NCBI GenBank assembly: GCA_017893485.1
Contig: CM030362.1
Coordinates: 38,658,984 to 38,722,983 of the forward strand
Reading direction: 5' to 3'
From: Hemerocallis citrina
Lineage: Eukaryota > Streptophyta > Magnoliopsida > Asparagales > Asphodelaceae
Length of the DNA: 64,000 nt
Made by a program: the position numbers and the translations under genes. Every line of letters starts with the position of its first letter. Positions within the stretch are counted from its first letter, which is position 1. Below, piece by piece: positions 1-11,049 of the stretch. Below the pieces are notes generated by a model that made no database searches, was not told the DNA's origin, and saw nothing but the letters and a program-made list of their open reading frames with translations.

Positions 1-1086
1 AACAATAGCAATAATAATAATAATAGTGATAATAATTTTATTCACAAAATAGAGTAAAATCAACTATACGAGTTCAAATTGTATGGAAACATAAAGTGTG
101 ATAGTATAAACAAGATGTCATAAAGAAAATATTTCTTTACTTTTAGTTTCATTATATAAGTAAAAAGTTTTGAAATATCAATTAGCCAATGGGTAGAAAA
201 TCTTGCCTCCTTAACATCAAGTTGCATGTTTGCCTTCACGACGTCAGGTTTCAAATTGCCGTCCGGATATTCGGTTGCACATTGTGCCTCCCCGATACCC
301 AGTTGCAATTTGCCTCCATTGACATCGAGTTGCATATTTGCCATTTCGACATTAAGTTGTACCGAAATGGTAAAATGGAAAATGTAACCTCCCATACACA
401 CAGGGATATGGGACATTTAATTTAAGTATGATGTTGTGTTTTGAAATTCGTGATATATAAATAGTAGGAGAGTAAGAAACGAGGTTGAAAGCCACACAAT
501 AATATATCAAAATAGATGCATAGATTATAAATATCAAACACAATAGTACAAAATAATAATACTGAAAATGACTTATAAGAGTAGGAAGAAAACGGAATGA
601 AATATATGCATAAGTACAATCCCAAAAGAGAAGATGAATATGCAGTGTAGCAAATTTACACAATAGATATATCATAAAAATATACAATATCGTAGAAGTT
701 AAACGAGCCTCTAACATGTCCTTGAAGATCCTCCGATGCCGATCGACGAACCAAGCGGGAAGAAAAGAATGGTCAACTTTAGAATTAAATGAATATGGGC
801 ACAAAAGAATAAAAATTATACCCAACAAGGAATCAATGAATGCGAATGAATAGAAGGAACGAAATAACTAAGAGATGAAGGAACTGAATATGAAGGGAGC
901 AAAATAGGAATCAAATGAGAGGGTATCCAGATTACATGTTGGTTATTCATGTTCATGTGATTAGCATGATGCGCATATTATTGAGTTAGACTGGTTAGAA
1001 CCGAACTTGACTAACACATTAGTCAATCATGATTAACACACTAGTCAAACCCAGCTAAACTCCAACATAGTTAGAGCCTAACCTGG
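1..1086 (-). other. Leader/internal region of a minus-strand Ty3-like LTR element, no coding capacity seen
   Basis: This stretch lies on the internal side of a primer binding site at 1087-1098, so it should be the 5' internal leader of an LTR retrotransposon read on the minus strand. No gag, protease or reverse transcriptase motif is visible in any frame. Around 205-350 there are imperfect tandem repeats built on TTGCCTCC...ACATC.AGTTGCAT. The open frames here are short, AT-rich and unlike any family I know. The identification rests on the neighbouring PBS and LTR end. Confidence 0.4.
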
Positions 1087-1098
1087 GCTCTGATACCA
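1087..1098 (-). other. Primer binding site (initiator tRNA-Met)
   Basis: The minus strand reads TGGTATCAGAGC, complementary to the 3' end of plant initiator tRNA-Met, the usual primer of plant LTR retrotransposons. It is separated by 9 bases from an LTR end that begins TGTCACGCCCCG on the plus strand. This fixes the element orientation as minus. Confidence 0.8.
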
Positions 1099-1107
1099 CT
1101 AAAAACC

Positions 1108-4100
1108 TGTCACGCCCCGCTTCCCGGAATACGGAAACATAGGCACGTAACTGAGGCCTAGCGAATGATATAAGTACGCCAACTCATATCACCCATAAAC
1201 TGTACCAGTCTTAACTCAACAATATAAAAAAATGAATCACGACCGCGCATAAATACATAATCACATAAACGAGAATGAAATTCAATAACCAAATCTGGAA
1301 TATAAGAACTCACCAAATAATTCGAGAGGCTCATGCTCCAATCGTAGAAGAACTGCTCATCAATGCCTTCTGGGAATTCTCCTTATACACTTGTGCTTGT
1401 TCATCTAAAAATAAAGAACAATTTGTCCTTAGAGCAAGTATGGACAGTAAGTAGTGAAAGCAAAGAGTAAAGGAGTAAGGTACATGAAGGAATATGAATC
1501 AAGATCAAATTGCAAAGACAATAATGGTACTAATAACAATGGTCATAATCGAGTATACACGTGTCAATTTATGTTCATTAGAATGTCATTTTTCCTATCT
1601 AGTGCACGTACTACTGCGTCTCATACCATAGGTTCGGTACACACAAAATAGTGTTCGTTTGAGACATAGTGGTGGGATCTACAGAGCGTGTACTCGGTTT
1701 CAATAACAATCATTTAAAATTTTCAATTTCCAATTTCCAATCAATCATTCAAAATTTTTAATTTCCAATCAATCATTCACAATCAATACTTCTCCTTCCA
1801 TGTCAATACGATATCACGATAGGCCTTACCGAGTACATTTTCTGAGAGTATCCACTACTAAGTCAACCCTTATTAACCCCGGCTTGTTTAGTATTTTATT
1901 ATTATGTCACTCATGTCTATGCAAGTGTGTATAAGAATATCAAGGGAACGATACAAATGCAGCAATATGATGCATTGCACAATAATAAACATGAAGTAGG
2001 AATCTAAAACAACAATTCTCTCTATATTATTTTAACTGATTCCTAATATAACTGGGTCGAAACCTCAGTACAAGACAAACAATGCAGCAGTAACTTATAA
2101 AAAGCCATCGCATATATGTTCATTCAAGTCGATAATTAACATGCTATTGTATCATGAAATGCATTACACTATTATACAGCAATTAGAATGGATTTTGCAA
2201 TGTACGAGTCAATTCACGATGTCATTGTTCAAGGCATGATATTTCAATCAATCAATGTATTCAATCACCATTCATTTTCCTTATATGCAATCTCTAGTCA
2301 TTTTATTTATGTCAAGTGTATATGTAGGCTTGGGTTTGAGTCAATGGATAATAAAAGAAGTCAAGAGTACATTGGGTTAGCTCGTGTAAACCCTCGATAC
2401 TCCCAATAGAAGGGACACAAGGTAGAGTTAACGATAAATAAATTGGAACTACTTGCATAAGAGGTCAATTAATCTTGAACTAGAATAAATAAAATAGTTC
2501 ATGTGGACTTGTCTTTTTCTTGTAGACGGTTAGATTAGAATCACCAGAATAATGGGATCAGAATCCCGGGGAGCAATCCCAAGAAACACGTGTAAAATAT
2601 ATGTGAGAAAATGCCAAATAGTGAATTCCACTCCACACCGGATCGGCCAGAACGCGGGACGGCAAAACCAGATTTGCTACAGCCAGAACACGGGACACCG
2701 AATCGGCCAATAGAAATTCTTCTACACACCCGATCAGATCCGAACACAGGACAGCGAAAGTGGGATCTGGTGCGCGCCAAACAGCAAACAGCAAGAAACA
2801 ACCAATCGGATCGCAGCTCTACACCGGATGGCCCCAAACACGGGACAACCAAGTTGGATCTGCTGCGACCGAACAGCGGACAGCAAATCCAACGAATCGT
2901 GGCTCGTCTTCCTTCTCGCGATAGCGGAGGAGAGAGAGAGACGGCGGCGACTTGGCGGCGTGCGACGACTGCGACGGCTGAGGCAGGCGACTCTGGTGGC
3001 ACTGCGTGCGGCGGCGTTGGTTGGGAAGCGATGCAACGATAGCACTTCGCTGGAGAGCGAAGCTCTGTTCCGCGCTCAAAAATAGAGGAAGACGGAGCGC
3101 GCGATCTGGGGACTTCGACGGGGCTTGGATGACGACGACGAGAGCGGTAGGGGGGTTGCTGGCACTGTGAGGGTGCTGCGAGGGGCTCTAGAGGTGAGGA
3201 GCGTCGTGACTGGAGGAGGAGAAGAGCTGTGGAGCGTCGGAGTTGGCAATGGGAATGGTGGTGGACGCGAGCGGGGGTTGAGCGATTGGAGAAGATGAAA
3301 AGTGCGGCTCGTGAGGGGGAGGTCGAGCGGCGAGGAAGAGACCGGAGGCGAGCGGAGATCGATGGAGGCGAACGGCGGTGCAAAGCTTCGGCAATGGCTG
3401 CAACGGTGGGAGCTCGTCGATGGTGGAGCTCCGAGCGGCGGGGATGGCAAAGGAGGAGGACGAGAGCACAGGTGGCGACAGAGTTGAGTTTGAAGACGAT
3501 GCAATGGCGGAGGAAGCTCGAACGGGGAAGGTTGCTGGCGGTGGACTCGTGGCGCTCGAGCGGAGAAGGCGATGGCAATGGTGGTAACGGCATCGAGGAT
3601 GAGGAGGTGGCGGTACTAGATTGAGCAGGAGGCACTCGGAAGCTTCAGTGGGTTCGTTAATGGCGATGACACAGCGAGGATTGAGGAGTTCTTCGATGAT
3701 GGTGAGGTCGAGCTCGACGGCAAGAGGTGGCAGAATGGTGGACGGCTGCGGGAGTGATGGCAGAATGAGGGGAAGAAGACGATGAGAATGGGGGGTTCCG
3801 TTTTGTTGGTTTGGGTTTGTTGGTTTTGGAAACGGGAGAGGGGAGAGAGAAGAGAACAGGAGAGAGGGTAAGGAAAGGGATTTAATAAAATAATAATTAA
3901 CATAGTGGGTAGTTAGAGAGAGTAAGGATGTGGTTACGGGGATGTGGGAAGAGTGGAGAAAAGTGGAAAAATTTGTATACGGGTGAGTGTATGGGTTCGT
4001 GGGTTTGGGCTTAGGGTTAGAGTCCAATAGGAGATGGGATTGGGATTGGGATAAAATCCAACAAGGGATGGGCTACTCTTTGGGCTTCAAACCAAATAAT

Positions 4101-4320
4101 TAAATAATACAACATATATCAACAATCAATGGGCTTCAAAGGAGATAAATAAAAAGAAGAGAGATCAATTCTAGTTTGGAATATAAATTTGGGTTTCAAT
4201 AGGAGATTCAAGAAGATTTAAATGCATCGAAAAGAAATTATACGGAAATTGAAATACAAGAATACATGGAAAAGAAAGAAGTAAAATGGAAATCCGTATA
4301 ATCGGAAATAGGGGTTACAC
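1108..4320 (-). mobile_element. Truncated long LTR of a Ty3-like retrotransposon (5' LTR, outer end missing)
   Basis: The LTR starts with TGTCACGCCCCG next to the PBS. No matching CGTGACA end with a target duplication was found downstream, so the outer boundary is lost. I place the limit at 4320, where hAT sequence begins. The stretch 2540-3800 is GC-rich and purine-biased on the plus strand, giving long open frames on both strands (for example minus 2541-3635) rich in Pro, Ser, Arg and Leu. No domain is recognisable, so I treat it as LTR/untranslated sequence. The extent is an inference; only the inner edge is certain. Confidence 0.45.
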
Positions 4321-4379
4321 TACTAGATATTTTACAATGGTGGAAAGACCATGAACACACTTATAGTATTCTGTCATAT

Positions 4380-4604
4380 ATGGCTAAATATTTACTAACT
4401 CCTCCTGTCTCTACAGTTGCTTCTGAAAGTGCATTTTCTTCAAGTGGCAGAGTTCTAACTGATTACAGGAATCGCTTGAAGCCCGACATGTTAGAGATGC
4501 TCGTTTGCACAGAAGACTGGCTGAAGGCTGAAGATAGGACACAAGGAAAAACATTATCTACGTCCACAAGTAGGAGCAACTCGCCGGAAGAACAACAACA
4601 ATAA
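4380..4604 (+). pseudogene. hAT transposase C-terminal dimerisation domain (fragment)
   Basis: The 74 codons encode the conserved C-terminal hAT dimerisation domain: a LLTPPVSTVASESAFSSSGR segment followed by LTDYRNRLKPDMLEMLVC. This region mediates transposase dimerisation in Ac/Tam3-type enzymes. The catalytic RNase-H-like part and the BED zinc finger are missing because the element is truncated at about 4321, so no active enzyme can be made. In contrast to the copy near 32.4 kb, this segment still has an open frame through the RLKP motif. Confidence 0.85.
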
Positions 4605-4930
4605 CAACAACAACAATAGTAACCAAAATAAAGAATTCAAGATCAACAACAACAAATTCAAGGCCATCAACTTGAAGACAATTGTAAATAGATAAAAAAA
4701 AATTGTATTATATCTGTGCTTATTATTTAAAATTAGAAAAATTGAAATAAATTGAAATTGTATATAAGAAATATGTTAGTGTATAGAACAAATTTGTGAA
4801 TTGAATTCTTTATTTCATTAGAAATTGTGAAACTTGTATAACTTAAAATCATATGAATAATATTTTAATATTTTTTGGCAATTTCACTCTTTCAATCTTA
4901 TTATTATTATTACAATTTTTAATAATTATT

Positions 4931-5062
<132 letters not shown>

Positions 5063-5067
5063 CTTTT

Positions 5068-5165
5068 AAGTTTAAAAAAAAACCTATCTAAACGGGCCAA
5101 CTCGCGAACTGACCCTAAGTTTAAAAAAAAACCTATCTAAACGGGCCAACTCGCGAACTGACCCA
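5068..5165 (+). repeat. ~49-bp direct tandem duplication
   Basis: The segment AGTTTAAAAAAAAACC...AACTGACCC occurs twice back to back with no visible differences. It is just inside the right end of the truncated hAT element and is absent from the complete copy, so it arose locally. Confidence 0.85.
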
Positions 5166-5345
5166 GCCCGATCCGGGTTGGACCCGAAAGGGTTCACGGG
5201 TTGGACGGGTCGCCATTTCCACTTTTTGACCTGGCCCAGCCCGGCCCGGTTAAGCCACCAACTCGGCCCGAACCCTCCCAAGTCAACATCCAACCCGGGG
5301 CGGGTCCGGCCCAGCCCAGCCCGTTCGACCCGAATGCCAACCCTA

Positions 5346-5990
5346 GGGCAGTGAATGAATTGGCTAACAAACTGGATCAAGAAGAGGCCAGGCTGAACCA
5401 ACATGGTATTGTGGTTGCACATCTCGTCCAAGGAGTTGGATCTAAAGTTGGGAGAAGGCAAACTTCAGGCCAAAGAAAAGCACCACCCAGAAATAATGCG
5501 GCTAAACAATCCAATAAGAAGAAGGCAAGGAAGGATGATAGTTGTAAATTTTGCAAGAAACCAGGACACATTCAGAAAGACTGCACTAAACGTCGAGAAT
5601 GGTTCGAAAGAAAGGTAACCTTTTGGGTTTTGTAAGTCATTCTAATCAAATCTTACTTATGTATCTTCTAAACTTGGTGGATTGATACTGGTGCTAACGT
5701 TCACGTTTCTAACTTGATGTAGGGATTTCTTATGACCCAAACCATAAACCCAAGTGAAAACTTCTTATTCAATGGAAACTAAGACAGAGCCCCAATTGAA
5801 GCCATTGGAACCTATCGTCTCATTCTAGATAGTGGTCATCACTTATATTTATTTCAGACCCTTTATTGTTCCTTCTATTTTTCGTAATTTGGTTTCTGTT
5901 AGTAAACTTGATCAAGTTGGTTATTCTTTTCATGTGGGAGATGGTTGTTTCAGTTTATTCATGAATTCTAGACGTATTGATTCTGGCACT
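5346..5990 (+). pseudogene. Ty1/Copia gag-protease fragment
   Basis: The plus strand encodes the end of a Copia gag with a CCHC zinc knuckle (CKFCKKPGHIQKDC, 5546-5587). After a frame break comes a protease-like segment with WIDTGANVHVSN (about 5680-5720), whose DTG is the aspartic protease catalytic triplet. It continues through IEAIGTYRLIL and RNLVSVSKLDQVGYS, which are typical of the protease to pre-integrase region. Several stops and frame changes break it up. No integrase or reverse transcriptase follows and no LTR was found, so it is a remnant, cut on the left by the hAT right end. Confidence 0.8.
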
Positions 5991-6262
5991 ACAAACGACC
6001 CAAAGATCACTGGTGTTTATTTTTTGATTTCTCGGCATTTAAAAACGTCGAGATTGAATCGCCCCGGCACTTCGTGAAACGCCGCCACAAGCACTGAGTT
6101 TGCCCCTGTCGGGGATGCACAAAATCTTTCCTGGCATTTTCAAATGCCGGGGTTGTCTTTTCGGCTATCCCTGCATTTGGAAACTTCGAAATAGAATAAT
6201 TTTCATTTTTTTTAATTTTTTTCATTGGAAAACCTATCCTGGCATTTTAAAATGCAGGGATA
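5985..6262. mobile_element. Possible CACTA-type terminal fragment with palindromic subterminal repeats
   Basis: Sequence beginning CACTACAAACGACC is followed by five short palindromic motifs of the form CGGCATTT..AAATGCCG (for example TCTCGGCATTTAAAAACGTC near 6030 and CTGGCATTTTCAAATGCCGG near 6132). CACTA elements start with CACTA and carry subterminal repeats, which fits. However, CACTACAA also falls where the Copia frame could encode Gly-Thr-Thr-Asn-Asp, no second terminus was found, and the motifs are degenerate. Confidence 0.35.
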
Positions 6263-6267
6263 GGCCA

Positions 6268-6340
<73 letters not shown>

Positions 6341-6372
6341 TATTATTTATTATTTATTATTTATTATTTATT
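6268..6372 (+). repeat. (TTA)n microsatellite, degrading to (TTATTTA)n
   Basis: A run of TTA units of about 75 bp is followed by four to five TTATTTA units. It ends at a T-rich stretch. Short open frames rich in Tyr over it are artefacts. Confidence 0.95.
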
Positions 6373-6589
6373 GTTTTTTTAGGGAAGAGGGGTTTAATAG
6401 TTAGGTTGTTATTGTTGATTTTATCAAATCAAAATACCTGCAATTCAATTCACAATTTTCTACAAATTAATGAATCAAACATAATAAACAATAGACACGT
6501 CTTTTACAACACAAGTTCATTCAAATAATCAAGCATAATAATTAAACAATTCATTTACAATTACTTTAGACAACAATCAACAAATTTTA

Positions 6590-6860
6590 AAGAGAGATAC
6601 CATAGCGACAGCCAAGGCAGACTGGATGACATAATTGGCAAAAAAGGTCTTGGAGTAACATTTCAAATCTAGTGAATGAAAGCAGCTCGAATACAATCCT
6701 CTCTAGGTCACTCTCCCCAAAGTACTTGAGGCATTTTTCAACCACATTGCTACTGAATTTGTGTTGAGAGCTGCACATAGTTTCCATTGAACTGCCTTGC
6801 CAAGTTGGCAATTCCTGACGGATAAATTTTTTCGAGAATGAACTGTACAATGTAATTCTT
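6590..6860 (-). pseudogene. Pumilio/PUF RNA-binding protein, truncated pseudogene fragment
   Basis: Read on the minus strand in three frames, this stretch gives consecutive PUF-repeat sequence. First comes NYIVQFILEKIYPSGIANLA, then RQFNGNYVQLSTQ. A frame break follows, then KFSSNVVEKCLKYFGESDLE and FELLSFTRFEMLLQD. A second frame break leads to FANYVIQSALAVAM. NYIVQ, KFSSNVVEKCLK and NYVIQSAL are hallmark PUF helices; the family binds mRNA 3' UTRs. About two of eight repeats remain. The first segment is preceded by an intron-like TTTACATTTCAAG, so this looks like a genomic fragment and not a retrocopy. The two frameshifts make it non-functional. Confidence 0.75.
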
Positions 6861-7443
6861 GAAATGTAAAAAGTGTATTACTGCTGAGAAAATTATCAAT
6901 GGGCAAGAGTGTCATGAGTACAAGTAAAAAAAAACAAGGGTGTTACCATACATAAACAGAAAATGATGAGTTTTTTGAAAATAAAAGTGACCAAGGTCAC
7001 CTGTTTCATTAATGATAGATTAAAGAAACATAAAGAGCCCATCATTACAACCACACCCTTTTCCATCTAAAACAAAAGATAGTTCCACCCCAAGATCTAA
7101 GAAAAGATACAACATTGATTACATAAATACTTCCCAAAATATCCGATATGCCAGGCTTGCTAACTCCAAGCGAAAGCTTCTCCCGACTTGGTCTTGATCC
7201 TCCATCATCTACTGTGTTCCTTCCATCCTTGGTTTCTTCCATGGGCCTCCTTGACCTGTCCAAGTCTCTGTTAGAACTAGCATTTTATGTAGTAACATTT
7301 GAAATGAACATCTAGTATCATGGAAGCAGAAATCATTCCTATCTAACCATAAACTCCATAAAATAGCCCCCACTGTACTATCCCAAAGGTCCTATGATCT
7401 ATGTTTATGTGTTTTGTTCGCCAGCTTCCCCACAAGTCATCGA

Positions 7444-10400
7444 TCAGGTAGGGATTGCGGTCGTGTGAAAGCCCAACCCCATAATCTCCCAAACCAACCT
7501 AGCTCTAGGGCATACTAGAAAAATGTGAGTAGTGTCCTCTTCCCCTCTGTTACATCGCCGACACGTAGCATCTAGCAGGATATTTCGTTTCACGAGGTTT
7601 GTTTTGGAGAGTATGCCGTCGTTGATCACCAGCCACAGGAAAGCCTTAACCTTGGGTGGTGCTTTGGTCTTCCACATAATACTTGCAGTTGAAGTCCTTA
7701 AGCCTCCATCGTTAATGAATCCATACATAGAAGATACTGAGAATGTTTTGTTTTGTCCTAGAGTCCATTCTCTGACATTCTCCTCTATCCTCTCTTGGGT
7801 TCCTTCTTCCTGTAGCATCACGTTGAGCCTCCTAAATTGTTCCTGTGCGTCATTGGACAGATTACCTCGGGTCTCCAGGGTCAGTCTTCCATTCCTCCAT
7901 ACATCTTGGACTAGTGCATCCACCCTCGTAGCGTAAGACGCCAGTTCATGGTAGAGCGATTGAAGCGTATGTCTCCACACTATTTATCTTTCCAAAATCT
8001 AATGGTGTTTCCTTTTCCCAACTTGCACTTCGTGTTCATGTGGTAGATGTCGCCTACCTTTGCGATTCCCTTCCAGATACCAGACGTCCTTCCATGCCTG
8101 CATTTTCCTCTAAATCTAACGATTTTCCTTCTTCGATATCACATGAAGGAGTTGCTCCACCACGCCTTGCGTTGTTTATGCATTTTCCACCACCATTTGG
8201 AGAGTAGGGCCTTATTCATGTCTCTGAGGTTAAGGATCCCCAGTTCACCAAACTCTTTCTTCTTGCAGACCCTATCCCACCTAATAAGATTAATGCCCTT
8301 GTTTTTGTCGAGTGCTCCTTTCCACAGGAAGTTCCGCCTGCACTTGTCGATTCTCTCGATTGCCCAACTTGGAATCTCATAGATCGACATAAGGTAAGTA
8401 GGAATGCTACTAAGGACGGAATTGATGAGTGTGATTCTCCCCACCAGGGATAGACAATCTTTTCCACTAAAGGGACCCAATCTTCCTTAATCAGTTTACC
8501 AGGTCTGATCGGTGTTCCCAAATAGTTAATCGGATAGTCCTTTGTTTCGCATTGTAGCAAGGTTGATGTGAATTCCGTGGATGTCGCATTGTCGTTGTGT
8601 AGAACAGTAACACAGCTCTTTTGCAGATTCACCGCCAGGCCAGACCAGAATTCGAAACATCTTAGGAGCACTCGTATCGCCAAGATTTCTTCCGCCTTAG
8701 CCATCCCAAAGACTGAAGTATCGTCAGCATATTGTAGAATCATCAATGGTTTGGCTATCCCTTTAACTGAAATTCCTTTGGTAAGTCCTGCCTCCAACCC
8801 TCTCTTCGACATTTCAGCCAAACCATCTGCTACAATTGCAAAAATGAGTGGTGACAATGGGTCTCCTTACTTAAGACCTCTCTTACATCTGATTTCCCTA
8901 CCTATTATTCCATTGACTAGAACGAAGGACTTGCCATTCGTAATACACCTCTTCATCCAAAGCTTCCATTTTTCTCCAAATCCTTTTAAGTTCATTGCCT
9001 CCTCCACACAGCTCCATTCTACCATGTCGTAGGCCTTTTGAAAATCTAACTTTAGCATGAAACCGTCTACCTTGTCTTTGTGTCCTCTGAACACCATTTA
9101 GTGTGCCGATGCAATGCTGTCCAGGATGTCTCTTCCTTTTACAAACCCACTTTGTGCCTCGCCTACGATATCATTAAGCACAGGAGCTAATCTATTTGCC
9201 AATGTCTCCGTGATAATCTTGAACGATCCATTAAGCAAGCTGATAGGCCTGAGATCCTTAAAGCTGAGGACATCGACCTTCTTTGGGATAAGGACCACGT
9301 TCGCATAGTTCAGTCTCTCTATCTGCGCCTCCCCCGCATAAAAGTCCTGAAAAATGTCTAGAAGATATTTCTTGATGATGGGCCAAAATTTTGTGAAGAA
9401 GCAGATCAGGAATCCATCTGGGCCTGGAGCTTTATCTTGTCCTAGCGTCTTAATTGCCTTTAGCACCTCCTCCTCCGTGAATGATTCTTCTAAACTTTCA
9501 CATCCCTCTAGTAACCCCTCGCTCCACATATCCGAGCTCAACTCCCCTCTCAGCATTCCCCTCTTTCCCAAAAGATCTCTGAAGGACTCGTCAATATGAT
9601 TTCTAACTACGGACTCATCCTCTGTCCAGACCCCGTCCACCACCAACCCCTTAATATGATTGTGGTGCCTTCTACCATTGGCCACCCTGTGAAAAAAAGC
9701 GGTATTTGTATCTCCTTCCTTGAGCCATTAAATCCTCGATCTCTGTCTCCAGTAGCATTCTTCCATTTCACCAATAGAGTAGATTTCTGCCCTACTAGCC
9801 GCTAGTTCCTTAAATTCCCTCTCTTGTAGATCTCTATCCTCTTCACATATTTCTAATTCTTGAATTCTCCTTCCTAGTCTCTCTTTCTTTTCTTTGATCT
9901 CCCCAAATTCCTCTTTAGCCCATTTCTTTAGACGTTTTCTCAGGCGACGAAGCTTGATGATCCATCTAGATACCGCATCGGACGTCGGCGTCGTCAATTC
10001 CCAGGACTCTTTAATGACGTTTGAAAGGTTAGGGTTCAGCAACCACGCCTTCTCGAACATGAAGTGGCGTTGTCTCGGTCGCATGTCCCTCTCCCATTCT
10101 AGTAGCAGAGGTACATGATCAGACGTAAGCCTCGGGATTGATTTGATTGTTGCGAAGGGGAATAGATCCTCCCACTCTGTGGACACCAGGATTCTATCTA
10201 ATTTAGCTAGGGTTGGGTTTGCCTGCATGTTAGTCCATGAGAATTTTCTGTCGTTCGCTTATATTTCAATGAGGCGTAGGTTGTTAATAATTGTGTCAAA
10301 TTGTTGCCTGTCCCTCTCGCTAGGCCCCCTACCCTTGTGTTCATAAGCAAATCTAGTGATATTAAAGTCTCTCTCGATGACCCATGGACTAGTGCACCTA

Positions 10401-10787
10401 TCCCTAATGTTTTGAAGCTTTACCCAAAAATCCCGTCTCAGAGACGAGTTATAGGGGCCGTAAACCGAAGTAACCATGTGAACCCAGCCGTCACCTTTAT
10501 GCTTGATTACAATGGACACAGAGAAATCTTGAACGAACACGTCTATTATATCAAACACCTTAGAGTCAACTCCTATTGCGATACCACCTGACATGCCTCT
10601 AGCCGGTTTAGACCACCAAACAAAATCTCTAAGCGACCTAAGCCCCAAAAAATCATGATCATGCTGGGGAGCTATCTTAGTTTCTTGAATCACGCACAAA
10701 ATTGGTTAATCCTAGCTATCGTGTCATTCACCAATCTACCCTTGACCTTCGACCGCATCCCTCTCACATTCCAGAAGATGTAACTCA
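7444..10787 (-). pseudogene. LINE ORF2: endonuclease / reverse transcriptase, frameshifted
   Basis: Translation begins at ATG 10787 with MSYIFWNVRGM, the start of the apurinic-type endonuclease. After a frame change it continues with VCVIQETKI and VTSVYGP, then LAKLDRILVSTEWEDLFP and SDHVPLLLEWE. The RT core runs from about 9500 to 8220, with DKAPGPDGF, the LRPISLLNGSFKIITETLAN palm entry and the catalytic YADD in ILQYADDTSVFG. The zf-RVT domain at 7980-7444 carries MWKTKAPPKVKAFLWL and CRRCNRGEEDTTHIFLVC. Frame changes near 10720, 10240, 9690, 8860 and 8470-8220 and stops prevent a full protein. Normally this enzyme nicks DNA and primes reverse transcription of its own RNA. Confidence 0.88.
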
Positions 10788-11049
10788 TGGGGAAAAACTA
10801 GAAAAAGGAACTTCTATCCTACCTAACAAAGCAGAGGATGCCTATAAGCTTCCGCTCTAAGGACTCTAACTCTACTACTTTGTTCACTACCCGGAGCCCC
10901 CATATTAAGACCAAACATAGTAGCATAGTAAAGAAGCACTTCATCGGAAATAAAACTTAGAATTGAGAACGAACCTCCGCAGGCTGACATTGGCTCTTTG
11001 GCTTTTGCTGCCGATCTAATAAGGTCCTCCTCACTAGGCCCTTTGGCTC

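Noticed and set aside
2541..4027. Long open frames on both strands (364 and 279 codons on the minus strand)
   Set aside because: GC-rich, purine-biased DNA gives open frames in several registers; the products are Ser/Pro/Arg-rich without any domain, and the region lies in LTR-like sequence.
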